Below, piece after piece: positions 26,473 through 35,384 of a DNA stretch of 64,000 nt (position 1 is the stretch's first letter; every line of letters begins with the position of its first letter). The translations under genes and the position numbers were made by a program. The stretch is from the NCBI GenBank assembly GCA_964604165.1, contig CAZRYF010000009.1, forward strand, positions 1-64,000. Direction: 5' to 3'. The notes below the pieces were generated by a model, which had not been told where the DNA came from, ran no database searches, and saw nothing but the letters and a program-made list of their open reading frames with translations. Source of the stretch: JAYZDK01 sp964604165 (GTDB lineage Bacteria; Myxococcota_A; UBA796; CAJQPC01).

Positions 26473-29427
26473 ATGGGTCTCCATTGGACGCGCACCCTGG
26501 CTCTTGGAGGCACACTGGGTGTCGGGCTGGCGACTCTTCCCCGTTTGCTCGGGGCAGCCCCTGGCGAGCTTGTGCAGTGGCTTGCAACCATGGCCCTCGG
26601 GTGGGCAATCGGCGCCCTCTTTCACCGAGAAGATTTCAAAACACGGGCGGTAGCGCTGGCGCTCGGCGCCCTTCTTTCTACGGTAGCGGCGGGAGACATG
26701 GTCCTCGTGGGTGTTTTCTCCAGCGATTCTGAGCTGGCTGCTGGACTCCTCGGGCTCCTCGCCGGAGGCGCCTGGGGTGTGGGCCTCGGGGCCTTGTCCG
26801 CAAGCCCCCTTTCTCTTCTCACCGCAGGAATCGGGGTCTGGTTCGCTGGCGTTCTCCCGTCGGCTGTCGTGCTCTCGACCGCCGTTCTTCTGGGTCTCGC
26901 CGGAGCTTCTCGGCGACCGACCCACAACTGGAGTATCGATGCCGCCGGAATCGGCGCATGTGCAGCCCTGGGCACCGCCACCTGGAATGCCTGTCGCGCC
27001 AACCTGGACCCCACTCCGGAAGGTCTCTCCTTGTTTCTGGCAGCCACATTGGCTTGGGCAGGGCTCTCCCTGGCGGTCACCTCGCCCTCGATCTCCCGAG
27101 GCGCAGCAGCCAGCTGGTTGGGGGGGGCAGCGCTCGTCAGCGGGATCGGGCTCGCCCTCTTGCCTGCCCAGAGCTGGCGGATTCTGCAGCCCGCTGCCGG
27201 AGTGGAAGACCCACGCCATCTCCTCCAGGGAATGACTGTTCTTCTCGCCGTCCCCACGGGCTGGGCAACTGGAACCTGGGTTCGCAGGGCCCACAATTGC
27301 GCCCCCTTGGCCGCTGTGGCTGCAGCGGTCGGTGCCTGGCTCGGCGTCAGATCTGGTGCAGAAACCGGCACCTGGTTGGTGGTCCTGGCCTTGGTCGCCT
27401 CTGCGCCCGGGGCCCTTCGTCGTGGCACCGGACGCCGTCGTCTTGCCAGCGCAGGGGTGCTTGCAGCTGCCGTTTTTGTGGGAATGCGTTCCGGGTTCGT
27501 TCCAGCGACAGAGCTGGGAGAAGGGAGAGCCACCTGGCTGGGGGAGACCACAGCGCCTGCCCGCGGGCAGGTCCAGGTGGTCGGCGAGGAGGCTGCGGTC
27601 TCCTGGGGACCGGGGGGCGCCAGTCTCGTGCGAGTCTCCAAGTCCGGCCTTCGGTTGGACTTGGAGGGTACCCGGGTCCAGCCGGGCAGCCGTGCGGTGG
27701 CAGCGGACTCCCTGGCACCGCACCTTGCGGCCGCGCTGGCAACCGGCCGAAAGGACGCGCTGGTAGCCGGTGACAGCCTGGGCCACCTGGCCGCCGGCCT
27801 CGTCCTGCAGGGGTTCTCCCGGGTGTCTGTGGTGACCCGGAACGTCGATGGGATTCGCCAGCAAGCAGCGCTGGATCCAGACCTCTTGGAGACCCTGCTT
27901 CACCCCGCAGTACACCTGGAACGGGCAGCTTTTGAGGTGAGGCTCCAGTCGCAAGCCGCATGGGACCTGGTGCTGGAAGTATCACGCACTCCCTGGCTCG
28001 ATGCTGCGGGTGGTCTTCCTGATGCAACCCAATTCCAGCGTCGATGGAGCGCCCTTGGAGAGAACGGGCTGTACCTGCTGGTGGCGACCGTCACACGCAT
28101 GGAAGAGGAGCGGTTTCGGGGGCTGATTCGGGACTTCAGCGGCGCTTTTGACAACCCTTGGGTTCTGCTGCCTCCCAACGGCGCCGACCAGGTGCTTCTT
28201 GCGGGCTGGCGGGGGCATCCCGCCGTTTCCTGGAACGCATTCATTGAGGCCTATGAGCGGGGATCCCTCCCCCTGGCCGAGCTGGACATTCGATCGCCAC
28301 TGGACCTTGCCGACCGGGTGTTGACAGGGAATGACCTGCTGATGGAGGTGGCCTCCGAAAAGGAAAAGAGCCGCCCCCTGGGCCTGGGAAGCCGACTGCA
28401 CAAGCGTCCCTCCCTGCTTCTCCCCTTGCTCCACGACCAGGTGCGTGGGCCCGCCGGGCTGTTGGAGGAGGACACGTCCGACGCGGTCCTGGAGCTTCTT
28501 TCCGCCCGTGCCAAGACCCAACAGAGCTTTCTCAAGCTCCTCTCCCAGACCACCAGCGGAGACATGAAGGAGGTCTTCGAAAACAGCCGGCGCTTGCTGG
28601 AGCAGACCGGCGGGGCCCGGGCCCTGGAGCCGGTCATTGCCCCCTACCTGGATGCCGCGCGCAAGGCGATTGCCCAGGGCGTGGTGGAAGGCCCAGCCAG
28701 CCCCGCCTGGACGCGTGCCCAGGGAAGCCTCGCCACCGCCCAGCTTCTGCATCCCCAATCCCCCGCCCTGCTCACCCTCCAGGGGGAGACCCTCCTCGCA
28801 CAGGGAAACCTCGCACGGGCAGCCGAGTCCTTCTCCGCAGCGCAGCGGGTGGAGTCGGGCCGGGTGGATGCCCTGCACGGTCTCGCCCGCGTGGCAATAC
28901 AACGAGGCAAGCCAAGAGAGGCGGAGCGATACCTCGTGACCGCTCGGGAACGAAACCCAGCCGAGTGGAGCGCAGCTTACAACCTGGGGGTCTTCCTCTC
29001 CCAGGAAGGCCGGTTCGTGGAGGCCGAGGAGCACCTTCGAAAGAGCTCCCAACTTGCCGAAAAGGACCAGCCCGCCCCCCACGCAGCGCTCTCCCAGCTC
29101 TACCTGGGAATGGGCCAGCCCACCCGCGCTCTGGTGGAGGCCTCCCTGGCGGCCACACAGGCGCCCTCCGCCCTGCACCACTCGCTACGCGGAAAGGCCT
29201 TCTACGAAGTGGACCAGATCGATGCGGCCGCCACAGCCTTTCAGGAGGCGATCCTCCTGGACCCCAGCCACTGGCAAGCCCGCGCCGGAATGGGCCTCGT
29301 CTATGCGAGAAGAGGCGAGTTTGGCCGGTGCGTGCAAGCCTTCCAGGGGGTTCTTGCAGGGGATCCCGGAAACCCGGCAGCCACGGAAAACCTCCGCCGC
29401 TGTGAGGAGGCCAGACAAGCAGACTGA
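26473..29427 (+). CDS. Polytopic membrane protein with degenerate spermidine-synthase-like domain and TPRs
   Basis: A roughly 985-residue inner-membrane protein. The first 330 residues are about ten to twelve hydrophobic helices. About residues 380-600 resemble the methyltransferase-like fold of spermidine synthases fused to membrane domains (LVAGDSLGHLAAGLVLQGFSRVSVVTRNVDG), but the Gly-rich cofactor loop and acidic residues are degraded, so catalysis is doubtful. About residues 730-985 are TPRs (AYNLGVFLSQEGRFVEAEEHL, GMGLVYARRGEFGRCVQAFQG). GGAGG at 26455-26459 fits a TTG at 26467 (7 bases) best; ATG 26473 and ATG 26461 are alternatives. It diverges from pilM and may serve the envelope or pilus. 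Confidence 0.75.
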   Translation: MGLHWTRTLALGGTLGVGLATLPRLLGAAPGELVQWLATMALGWAIGALFHREDFKTRAVALALGALLSTVAAGDMVLVGVFSSDSELAAGLLGLLAGGAWGVGLGALSASPLSLLTAGIGVWFAGVLPSAVVLSTAVLLGLAGASRRPTHNWSIDAAGIGACAALGTATWNACRANLDPTPEGLSLFLAATLAWAGLSLAVTSPSISRGAAASWLGGAALVSGIGLALLPAQSWRILQPAAGVEDPRHLLQGMTVLLAVPTGWATGTWVRRAHNCAPLAAVAAAVGAWLGVRSGAETGTWLVVLALVASAPGALRRGTGRRRLASAGVLAAAVFVGMRSGFVPATELGEGRATWLGETTAPARGQVQVVGEEAAVSWGPGGASLVRVSKSGLRLDLEGTRVQPGSRAVAADSLAPHLAAALATGRKDALVAGDSLGHLAAGLVLQGFSRVSVVTRNVDGIRQQAALDPDLLETLLHPAVHLERAAFEVRLQSQAAWDLVLEVSRTPWLDAAGGLPDATQFQRRWSALGENGLYLLVATVTRMEEERFRGLIRDFSGAFDNPWVLLPPNGADQVLLAGWRGHPAVSWNAFIEAYERGSLPLAELDIRSPLDLADRVLTGNDLLMEVASEKEKSRPLGLGSRLHKRPSLLLPLLHDQVRGPAGLLEEDTSDAVLELLSARAKTQQSFLKLLSQTTSGDMKEVFENSRRLLEQTGGARALEPVIAPYLDAARKAIAQGVVEGPASPAWTRAQGSLATAQLLHPQSPALLTLQGETLLAQGNLARAAESFSAAQRVESGRVDALHGLARVAIQRGKPREAERYLVTARERNPAEWSAAYNLGVFLSQEGRFVEAEEHLRKSSQLAEKDQPAPHAALSQLYLGMGQPTRALVEASLAATQAPSALHHSLRGKAFYEVDQIDAAATAFQEAILLDPSHWQARAGMGLVYARRGEFGRCVQAFQGVLAGDPGNPAATENLRRCEEARQAD

Positions 29428-29481
29428 CCCGCGCTTTGCACAATGCGTGGCCTGTCCCCAGCACCCGGATTATGGAATCAC

Positions 29482-29889
29482 ATGGTCAGCTTTTTCAATC
29501 GAAAGACAAGCAGCAGCAAGAAGTCCGTCCTGATTGTCGACGACTCCCGCGCCGTCCGCATGGAGATTCGACGGGTCATGGAGGGGCTGGGCTTCGATGT
29601 CCAGGAAGCCGACAACGGCCGAATGGCCCTGACACGTCTCCAGGAAGGGGAGGTATCCCTGGCGCTGGTGGACTGGAACATGCCCGTGATGAACGGGCTG
29701 CAGTTGATCCAGCGCCTGGAGAAGGAAGGTCGCCTGAAAAAGATGAAGGTGCTCATGGTCACGACCCGCGGGGAGCTGGACGACATGATCCAAGCCCTGG
29801 AGCAGGGGGCCAACGACTACCTGGTCAAGCCATTCTCTCGAGCGGACCTGGTGGAAAAGCTGGCCGAGCTGGGCTTCCGCGTTTCGTAG
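29482..29889 (+). CDS. Single-domain response regulator (CheY-like)
   Basis: A 135-residue receiver domain with a short basic N-terminal extension. Acidic pocket Asp20-Asp21 (VLIVDDS), phosphoacceptor Asp64 (LALVDWNMPVMNG), switch Thr94/Thr95 (LMVTTRGE) and Lys116 (DYLVKPF) are all present; there is no output domain. It would relay a histidine-kinase signal by protein contact, as CheY or pilus regulators do. GGA 5 bases before ATG 29482 favours this start over ATG 29443. No kinase gene lies nearby. Confidence 0.9.
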   Translation: MVSFFNRKTSSSKKSVLIVDDSRAVRMEIRRVMEGLGFDVQEADNGRMALTRLQEGEVSLALVDWNMPVMNGLQLIQRLEKEGRLKKMKVLMVTTRGELDDMIQALEQGANDYLVKPFSRADLVEKLAELGFRVS

Positions 29890-29910
29890 CCTGGTGAAAT
29901 ATCCGGTCTA

Positions 29911-30067
29911 GGAGGCTGTAGCGCATTGCGGACCGAGAATGGCGCCGCACATGTGATTACAGGTGCTTACGGGAGGAGGGAACATGTCTGGACATGTGAC
30001 CGACGAGCGGAAGTGTCTGGAATTGCGTGGGCAAGCCAGTCGACGGGAGCAATGCGCTACAGCCTCC
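29911..30067. mobile_element. MITE-like element with 19-bp perfect terminal inverted repeats and TA flanks
   Basis: The 157-bp segment begins GGAGGCTGTAGCGCATTGC and ends with its exact reverse complement (30049-30067), and is flanked on both sides by TA (29909-29910 and 30068-30069). Including the outer TCTA/TAGA the symmetry is 23 bp, perfect. TA duplication with short inverted ends is the mark of IS630/Tc1-mariner-type elements and their non-autonomous MITEs. There is no transposase. Inside lies a second small palindrome, ACATGTC-TG-GACATGT. It fills the gap between the convergent response-regulator and pilY1 genes. Confidence 0.6.
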
Positions 30068-30070
30068 TAG
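29984..30070 (+). CDS. Possible 28-residue small ORF inside the MITE-like element
   Basis: ATG 29984 is preceded by GGGAGGAGGG, an unusually strong ribosome-binding sequence, and the frame runs 28 codons to a TAG formed at the right end of the inverted-repeat element. The peptide is basic and Cys-containing (two Cys) and resembles nothing I recognise. It could be a remnant of a longer captured or transposase-related gene, or chance. The strong Shine-Dalgarno is the only positive evidence. Confidence 0.25.
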   Translation: MSGHVTDERKCLELRGQASRREQCATAS

Positions 30071-33000
30071 AAAACCTCGCGCAACCCCATCGTCGTCGTC
30101 CCCATGAAGGGGTCGCCCTGGGCGGTGATCTGGCCCACAGCGTTGGCACCGGACTGGCTTGTGTCCGGGTTGGACGTGCCGTAGAAGATGGTGCCCTGAT
30201 CTGAGACCGACACCGCCGAGGGATAACCATCCACCTCCAGGTAGGCCGGGTCGTTGGAGGCCACGCCGTCTCCATCCGTGTCGATGCTGTCCGAGCAGTC
30301 ATCGAAGGCCAAACCGTAGATGCGGCCCTTGCCTTTTGTGCAGTAGGGGTCATCCGTGTCCGGCACATAGGTCGAAAAGTAGACCGTGCCCGCGTACACG
30401 ACCGGGTCTCCCGTGAGCCCCTCTCCGGCATCGAGCTTGTAGGCCCCGTAGGCGGCGCAATCCGTGATCGGGGACGCCTCCGCGCAGGATCTGGGGCTGT
30501 TGTCCTTCATGGCGAAGAACCACCCGTAGTCTGATGTGGTGCGGGAATAGGGCGTGCCCGTGCCCCAATACACACCCAGGCTGCCATCCGCATGCCACGA
30601 GGTGGTGGCTGCGTAGTAGACCTCCGGCCGGACAGAGATGTAGGACTGGGGATCGTAGAACTTGCACCAGGTGGGGTCGTCCAGGTCGGTCACATCCAGG
30701 ATGGCCTTGTACATCCAGGTGTGCCCAGGATCCGCCACGTCTGCGAGCCCCGAGGTGCCGTTACCATCTGGATCGCTCATGTCACCGGGCTCATAGGAGA
30801 CCGTGACGGGGAAATACAAAACGTCCACGTCCCCATCCGAGTCTGCATCCACCGCCGCGATGGCCCCAGAGATGTAGGCGTACTCATACGCGCCGTCTCC
30901 ATCGGTGTCCAGGCTCGAGCCATAGCTGCCATGTCCCGGGTGCAGGGCGCTCGCGTTCGACCCGGTCACCGCAAAGCTCTTGGCGGCCGTGCCCCAGTAG
31001 TCCTTGCTCACATGCCACATATAGAGGTTCGGCTCGGAGCTCTTGTAGTACGACGCGGAGCTTGCGTTGGGCACCGCCCGGCCCGCACCCCACATGGCCA
31101 CCCACCTGTCCCGGGTGTCTGTCAGATCCTCCGCGTCGTAGACGTTCGCGATGACCGGACGGGACACCGTGTACCCCATGGCGGAGTAGTCGCTGGTGTT
31201 GGTCTGCTCCCAGAGAAACTCAGGCGCCTGGGTGTTGGTGATGTCCAGGGCCAGGGAGACCGGGCCACCCTTGCCCTGCTGAACGACCACGATCCGGTGC
31301 CACTCCGTGCCGTTGGCCTTCTTGACGCCGTCGTCATCCGCATCGATCCACACGTCCTCCACCACGGGGGACCCGTCGAAGAGAAAAGTGCGCCCGTACC
31401 ACATGAGGTCCAGGAGCCGACCGGACCAGGTCTCCCCGGGATCCCGGTACAGCACATAGGCGGGCATCCATGCCCAGAGCTCCTCCCCTGCCTCGTTGCA
31501 GTCCTCGTCTGATCCCAGACCCGAGTTGTAGGTGGTGCAGCTGGTGGTGGGATCGTCCTTCAAACGAAAAGCGTGCAGCATGCCGTCGTTGGCCGCGATG
31601 AGCACGATGTCGGGCACGCCCGCGGCCTCCTCCTTGGCCAGGAATGCGCGGTAGGACGAGTCCGTCGTGAAGACATCGTCTCGGGCCGTGACCACCACCG
31701 GCACCGAGTGGGGGGAGTCTGCCAGCTTCCAGTAGCCACGCTCGCTGCCCAGGTAGCGGAAGGTCGCGCTGGGAAGACCCCGGGCGAAGTTGACCAGGGC
31801 CTGCATGTCGTCGGTGTCCACCGCGTCATCATCGTTCAGGTCATAGGCCGTGTCCGTGGCATCCACCTTCAGAAAGTTGTCCAGAATCGAGGAGTATCCC
31901 ACCAGGGAGGTGACGAATTCGTAGTCAAACCCCATGCGGTGGTCGCTGCGGGCTTCCGAGTAGATGGCGGTGCTGGTCAGCGCCATCATCTCTGGCACAA
32001 AGGTGTAGATGTCCCGCTGCCCCAGTCCATCCCGGTCATCCGGCTGGGACTCGCTGGCCACAACGGGCCGAGAGACCAGCAGGTTCCCCGCATCCCAGAT
32101 GGCGCCTCCAAAAGTCTCGTCACCGTCGTACTGCACCTGGCCATAGGTGGTGGTGTCCGTCGGGTCGGTGCCCACGGCGTAGGCACGAAGGTGCCCTTCT
32201 GCGAGGGTCCCGTCGTTGCTGGAAGAGGCCCGCGCGTTGCCCACAAGCTCATAAAAGGCGTAGAGCAGGTAAGCGCCATCTGAGCTGACCACCGGGGTGG
32301 ACCGACTGAAGAAACCCGTGCGGATCTGGGACATGACCATCATCAGCGACCCCAGGACCTCGCTTCCCTGGTTTGCCACGTTGTAGATCCCGTTGTTGCT
32401 GATTCGGTCCACCGAGTTTCCGTAGAGGTCGGCCGCCACCGAGTTGCCCCGGGCCTTGATGGAGACCGTGTGCACTGTGATGTTCTGGGTGCCGTCCAGG
32501 TCCGAGCGGTGATCCCGGTTGTACAGGGCATGCACCGCGTTGTCGTACTTGCACTCCAGGTCCGGCCCTGTGGTGATGCCCTGGGCGTTGCACTTCACGT
32601 CCCGGGTGGAGAGGGACGAGGTGTACTCAGTCGGGGACTGGTCGTTGTTGGGAAACTCAGACGCGATGACGATGACGTGGCTCTCCTGGCACCAGTAGGA
32701 GATGGGGGCGTTGCTGAAAGAGGCCGAAGAGCTCACCGTGGAGGTGAGGGTGAAGTAGTTGTCAGACAGACCGCCGAGCACCTCGGCGAAGTTTCGGGTG
32801 TCCGTGCCGCTGGCGTCCGCCACCGAGCTGGCCAAGGCCGCGGAGATCTCGCTGTGGGAAGAACCCAAAGGAGCGATCTCGTAGAACGTATTTGTGTTGG
32901 CGGAGTCCGCAGTCCCCACCACCCCGTAATAGGCCCAGTCAAAGTGTTGGGTCAGCTTGTCGATGGCGTTCTTGGCGGCGGCGTAGCAGGTCTGCCCAGA

Positions 33001-33213
33001 AGTTGTGCCCGTGGAGGTGGGGTCTCCCGAGTCTCCCAGCTCCCCACAGTCGTTGTTCATCATGGTGGAGCGATCCAGCACGAACATCACGTTGGGAGGC
33101 ACCGCCTCAAAGGTGGAGAGGAACTCCTCCCCGGAGGCCGACGACCCGGCCCACGCAGTCCCGCCCCCAGCGAGAAGCACGATCAGGGAAAGGGGAGAAG
33201 CGGACGACATCAT
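30067..33213 (-). CDS. pilY1: PilY1-like pilus tip adhesin/assembly protein
   Basis: A 1048-residue exported protein. A signal peptide (about 1-23) is followed by a von Willebrand A-like domain (about 40-260; DRSTMMNND at residue 47 replaces the usual DxSxS metal site, so the MIDAS is degenerate) and the C-terminal PilY1 beta-propeller region (about 520-1000: DIVLIAANDGMLHAFRLKDD, ELWAWMPAYVL, VVEDVWIDADDDG). Calcium-type loops DLNDDDAVDTDDM, DTDGDGAYEY and DADSDGDVDV are visible. PilY1 primes pilus assembly with the minor pilins. Its ATG overlaps the pilX stop. Its stop codon lies at the junction with the inverted-repeat element. Confidence 0.9.
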   Translation of the reverse strand: MMSSASPLSLIVLLAGGGTAWAGSSASGEEFLSTFEAVPPNVMFVLDRSTMMNNDCGELGDSGDPTSTGTTSGQTCYAAAKNAIDKLTQHFDWAYYGVVGTADSANTNTFYEIAPLGSSHSEISAALASSVADASGTDTRNFAEVLGGLSDNYFTLTSTVSSSASFSNAPISYWCQESHVIVIASEFPNNDQSPTEYTSSLSTRDVKCNAQGITTGPDLECKYDNAVHALYNRDHRSDLDGTQNITVHTVSIKARGNSVAADLYGNSVDRISNNGIYNVANQGSEVLGSLMMVMSQIRTGFFSRSTPVVSSDGAYLLYAFYELVGNARASSSNDGTLAEGHLRAYAVGTDPTDTTTYGQVQYDGDETFGGAIWDAGNLLVSRPVVASESQPDDRDGLGQRDIYTFVPEMMALTSTAIYSEARSDHRMGFDYEFVTSLVGYSSILDNFLKVDATDTAYDLNDDDAVDTDDMQALVNFARGLPSATFRYLGSERGYWKLADSPHSVPVVVTARDDVFTTDSSYRAFLAKEEAAGVPDIVLIAANDGMLHAFRLKDDPTTSCTTYNSGLGSDEDCNEAGEELWAWMPAYVLYRDPGETWSGRLLDLMWYGRTFLFDGSPVVEDVWIDADDDGVKKANGTEWHRIVVVQQGKGGPVSLALDITNTQAPEFLWEQTNTSDYSAMGYTVSRPVIANVYDAEDLTDTRDRWVAMWGAGRAVPNASSASYYKSSEPNLYMWHVSKDYWGTAAKSFAVTGSNASALHPGHGSYGSSLDTDGDGAYEYAYISGAIAAVDADSDGDVDVLYFPVTVSYEPGDMSDPDGNGTSGLADVADPGHTWMYKAILDVTDLDDPTWCKFYDPQSYISVRPEVYYAATTSWHADGSLGVYWGTGTPYSRTTSDYGWFFAMKDNSPRSCAEASPITDCAAYGAYKLDAGEGLTGDPVVYAGTVYFSTYVPDTDDPYCTKGKGRIYGLAFDDCSDSIDTDGDGVASNDPAYLEVDGYPSAVSVSDQGTIFYGTSNPDTSQSGANAVGQITAQGDPFMGTTTMGLREVF

Positions 33214-33812
33214 CGAATCTTGCAGGACCCATGGACGACCTTGCGCACGGTGGCGATGGTCATGGACTGGGTCTCGTTGAGGCTTACATAGCTGGAATTC
33301 TGCATCCGGGCGGAAGACTCCAGGTTCCAGAAATCCGAACGAAAGTGTTGGCGGCCCGCCTCGGTGGAGTATCCAGGGGGCGGGTTGGCGCACTTCTGGT
33401 AGATGGCCTCCACCCAATAAACCCCCAGATTCTGGGCAAAGCTGATGCCCCCGAACTTGGTGTCCCCATCGGCCTTCTGGACGAACTCCGGCCAGGTGTC
33501 GCCGGCGCTGTCCATGTTTTCGTTCTTCGGGTTCTTGGTCTCCAGCTTGTTGCGGGCGTGCACGGTGCCCGCGTGGCTGGCATTGAAAATGACCATGTGG
33601 TGCCGGTTGTAGATGGCGATGCGGTGATCCACGCCGGCCAGGGAGAGCGTGGTAGTACCCAGGACCGTCAGAAGCGCAATGAGAATCAGCGCGATCAACA
33701 TGACGTACCCAGCGCGTCCCGCCCCCCGGCGTCGAGACAGGGCAGGCCCCCTGTGTCGAGACAGGAGCGCCCGGAGGTGGCGGAATCGGGGAGGAGAAGC
33801 CATGACCGCCAT
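33210..33812 (-). CDS. pilX: PilX-like minor pilin
   Basis: A 200-residue protein with a basic N-terminus and one membrane helix (about 35-60: AGYVMLIALILIALLTVLGTTTLSL), the PilX_N pattern in which the prepilin Phe+1/Glu+5 is poorly kept. The rest is a periplasmic domain with two cysteines (about 140 and near the C-terminus). ATG 33812 overlaps the pilW stop (TAATG). Its place between pilW and pilY1 is the usual one for PilX. The symbol rests on position and helix rather than strong similarity. Confidence 0.75.
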   Translation of the reverse strand: MAVMASPPRFRHLRALLSRHRGPALSRRRGAGRAGYVMLIALILIALLTVLGTTTLSLAGVDHRIAIYNRHHMVIFNASHAGTVHARNKLETKNPKNENMDSAGDTWPEFVQKADGDTKFGGISFAQNLGVYWVEAIYQKCANPPPGYSTEAGRQHFRSDFWNLESSARMQNSSYVSLNETQSMTIATVRKVVHGSCKIR

Positions 33813-34909
33813 TAGAGTAGCCTAAGATTTCGGATGGCAACCTGGGTATTCAGGATCTGCCGGTGGTATCCGTCGGAGGTGCTTGCCGCGCTTCGGTTTG
33901 CCAGGCCGGGACGGGTCTCGCTGTGCTCATCCCGTACATCCTCCCGGGGGGTTCGGGCCAGCAGACTCACCCGCACCATCCAAAGCGACTGGCCCTGGTA
34001 CTTGCTGTTGCTGTCCAAGGCCAGGGAATCCAGCCAGTTGGACTCGGTGCTGCAGTCGGTGTTCTTGGCGCAGTACTCGAACTGCATGTCCTCGATGTCA
34101 TCCACCAGGGGCACATCGTCCGCCGCTGCCCCGGAGGTCAGGTACGTGTAGTTCAGGTCCATCATCAGCACCGGATGCTTGGACGAACCGGGACCGATTC
34201 CATCGGTCCCGTTGGAGTCGATGTAGTAGGTCACCACCGTGGCCCGGGAGCAGCTCATGATGGGGGGAAGATTGTCGGTGGTGCTGCAGCTGGCATCAAA
34301 GTCCGAGTAGTTGCCGGAGTTGGAGGCCACGCCGATCTTGCCGGTGCTGGAGTTTCCTGCGGTGGTGATTTTCCAAAGGTAGGACTTGATGCCCCCAGAA
34401 GGGGCATAGTCCCAGCACATGATCATCTCGGACGCCGAGTAGTTGTCGATCAGCGAGCCGTAATTGCGGGCCGACATGTCGAAGGTCAGGTTGGAGGTAG
34501 AACAGGGCTCCACGGTCGTGACCATGGTGTTCATCTCAATGGACGGCTCCGCGTAGACCAGGGTGATGGCATCCGGGGCACCTGTGCCCCCATCCGAGGC
34601 GATTACCGCCGGAAGTGTGTAGGCGCTGGATGTAGAGTTCGCGCCGTAGTCGTATCCAAGCAGGCCCCGGGTGGCGCCGCCGGTGCCATAGCCGGCCTGG
34701 CGAATGGTGCGGCTCAAGATGTCCGCCGCGAAACGCAGGTTCTGGTGCATGGACATCTGGGTGTCCTGGAACATCAGCTGGCGGGACTGGATGGTGAACA
34801 CCCCGTAGAGCCCAGCCACCACGATGGTGGAGAGAGTCACGGCCACCAACAATTCCAGCATCGTGAAACCAGACCGCAGGGAGTTTTGGAGGGGTCTATG
34901 CATCTTCAT
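33812..34909 (-). CDS. pilW: PilW-like minor pilin
   Basis: A 365-residue type IV prepilin. The processing site is RSGFTMLELLVAVTLSTIVVAGLYGVF: cleavage after Gly14, Glu at +5, long hydrophobic helix. QDTQMSMHQNLRFAADILSRTIRQAGYG is typical of PilW. The C-terminal domain is large, with several cysteines that can pair. It overlaps pilV by 14 bases. Confidence 0.9.
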   Translation of the reverse strand: MKMHRPLQNSLRSGFTMLELLVAVTLSTIVVAGLYGVFTIQSRQLMFQDTQMSMHQNLRFAADILSRTIRQAGYGTGGATRGLLGYDYGANSTSSAYTLPAVIASDGGTGAPDAITLVYAEPSIEMNTMVTTVEPCSTSNLTFDMSARNYGSLIDNYSASEMIMCWDYAPSGGIKSYLWKITTAGNSSTGKIGVASNSGNYSDFDASCSTTDNLPPIMSCSRATVVTYYIDSNGTDGIGPGSSKHPVLMMDLNYTYLTSGAAADDVPLVDDIEDMQFEYCAKNTDCSTESNWLDSLALDSNSKYQGQSLWMVRVSLLARTPREDVRDEHSETRPGLANRSAASTSDGYHRQILNTQVAIRNLRLL

Positions 34910-35384
34910 CCCGGTAGCGGTAGGTGGCGACAGTGGTGCCCCGATAGCGGTTGAAGGTGTTGTCCTTGTAGGTGCACCGGACCCTCAGGCGGACCCATGT
35001 GTCACGGCTGGCGTCCATGGTGTCCACCTCCCAGGTGAGGAAGTAGTTGGGCGCGGCTTGCCCCGAAGGGGACGTGGTCTTTCCGTTGGAGTTGAGCGCC
35101 GAGGGCAACAGGCCGAGGCTCGGGTGGTACAGGGGGCCCCAGGTATCCGTCGAGCCATCTCCGTCCTTGAGGTCGTCCGGGCGACCGGAGGTCTTGGTCC
35201 AGGAGAGGGAGAGGAGCTCCTCCAGCTGTCCCTGAGCCAGGTAAACACAGTCCGTCAGCTTGCGGGCGTGCATGTTGCTGCGCACGGCCTGGGTGTGAAA
35301 CCCGAACATCACCACCAGGGAAAAACCAAGCAGGGACGTAGCGATCAACACCTCGATCAGGGTGAAGCCACGGCGACGGCTCAT
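34896..35384 (-). CDS. pilV: PilV-like minor pilin
   Basis: A 162-residue prepilin with leader MSRRRG and the class III motif GFTLIEVLIATSLLGFSLVVMFG (Glu at +5 after cleavage). AQGQLEELLSLSW after the helix is common in PilV/GspI-type minor pilins. ATG 35384 overlaps the fimT stop (ATGA). Confidence 0.9.
   Translation of the reverse strand: MSRRRGFTLIEVLIATSLLGFSLVVMFGFHTQAVRSNMHARKLTDCVYLAQGQLEELLSLSWTKTSGRPDDLKDGDGSTDTWGPLYHPSLGLLPSALNSNGKTTSPSGQAAPNYFLTWEVDTMDASRDTWVRLRVRCTYKDNTFNRYRGTTVATYRYRDEDA

Noticed and set aside
26350..27954. Long minus-strand frame antisense to the membrane/TPR gene
   Set aside because: It runs against a gene with clear membrane helices and TPRs, has a Gly/Gln/Arg-rich shadow composition and no start signal.
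33214..33840. Upstream extension of pilY1 to 33840
   Set aside because: The extra residues are a frame shadow of pilX (Arg/Pro/His-rich); the true start is ATG 33213 at the pilX stop with a normal signal peptide.
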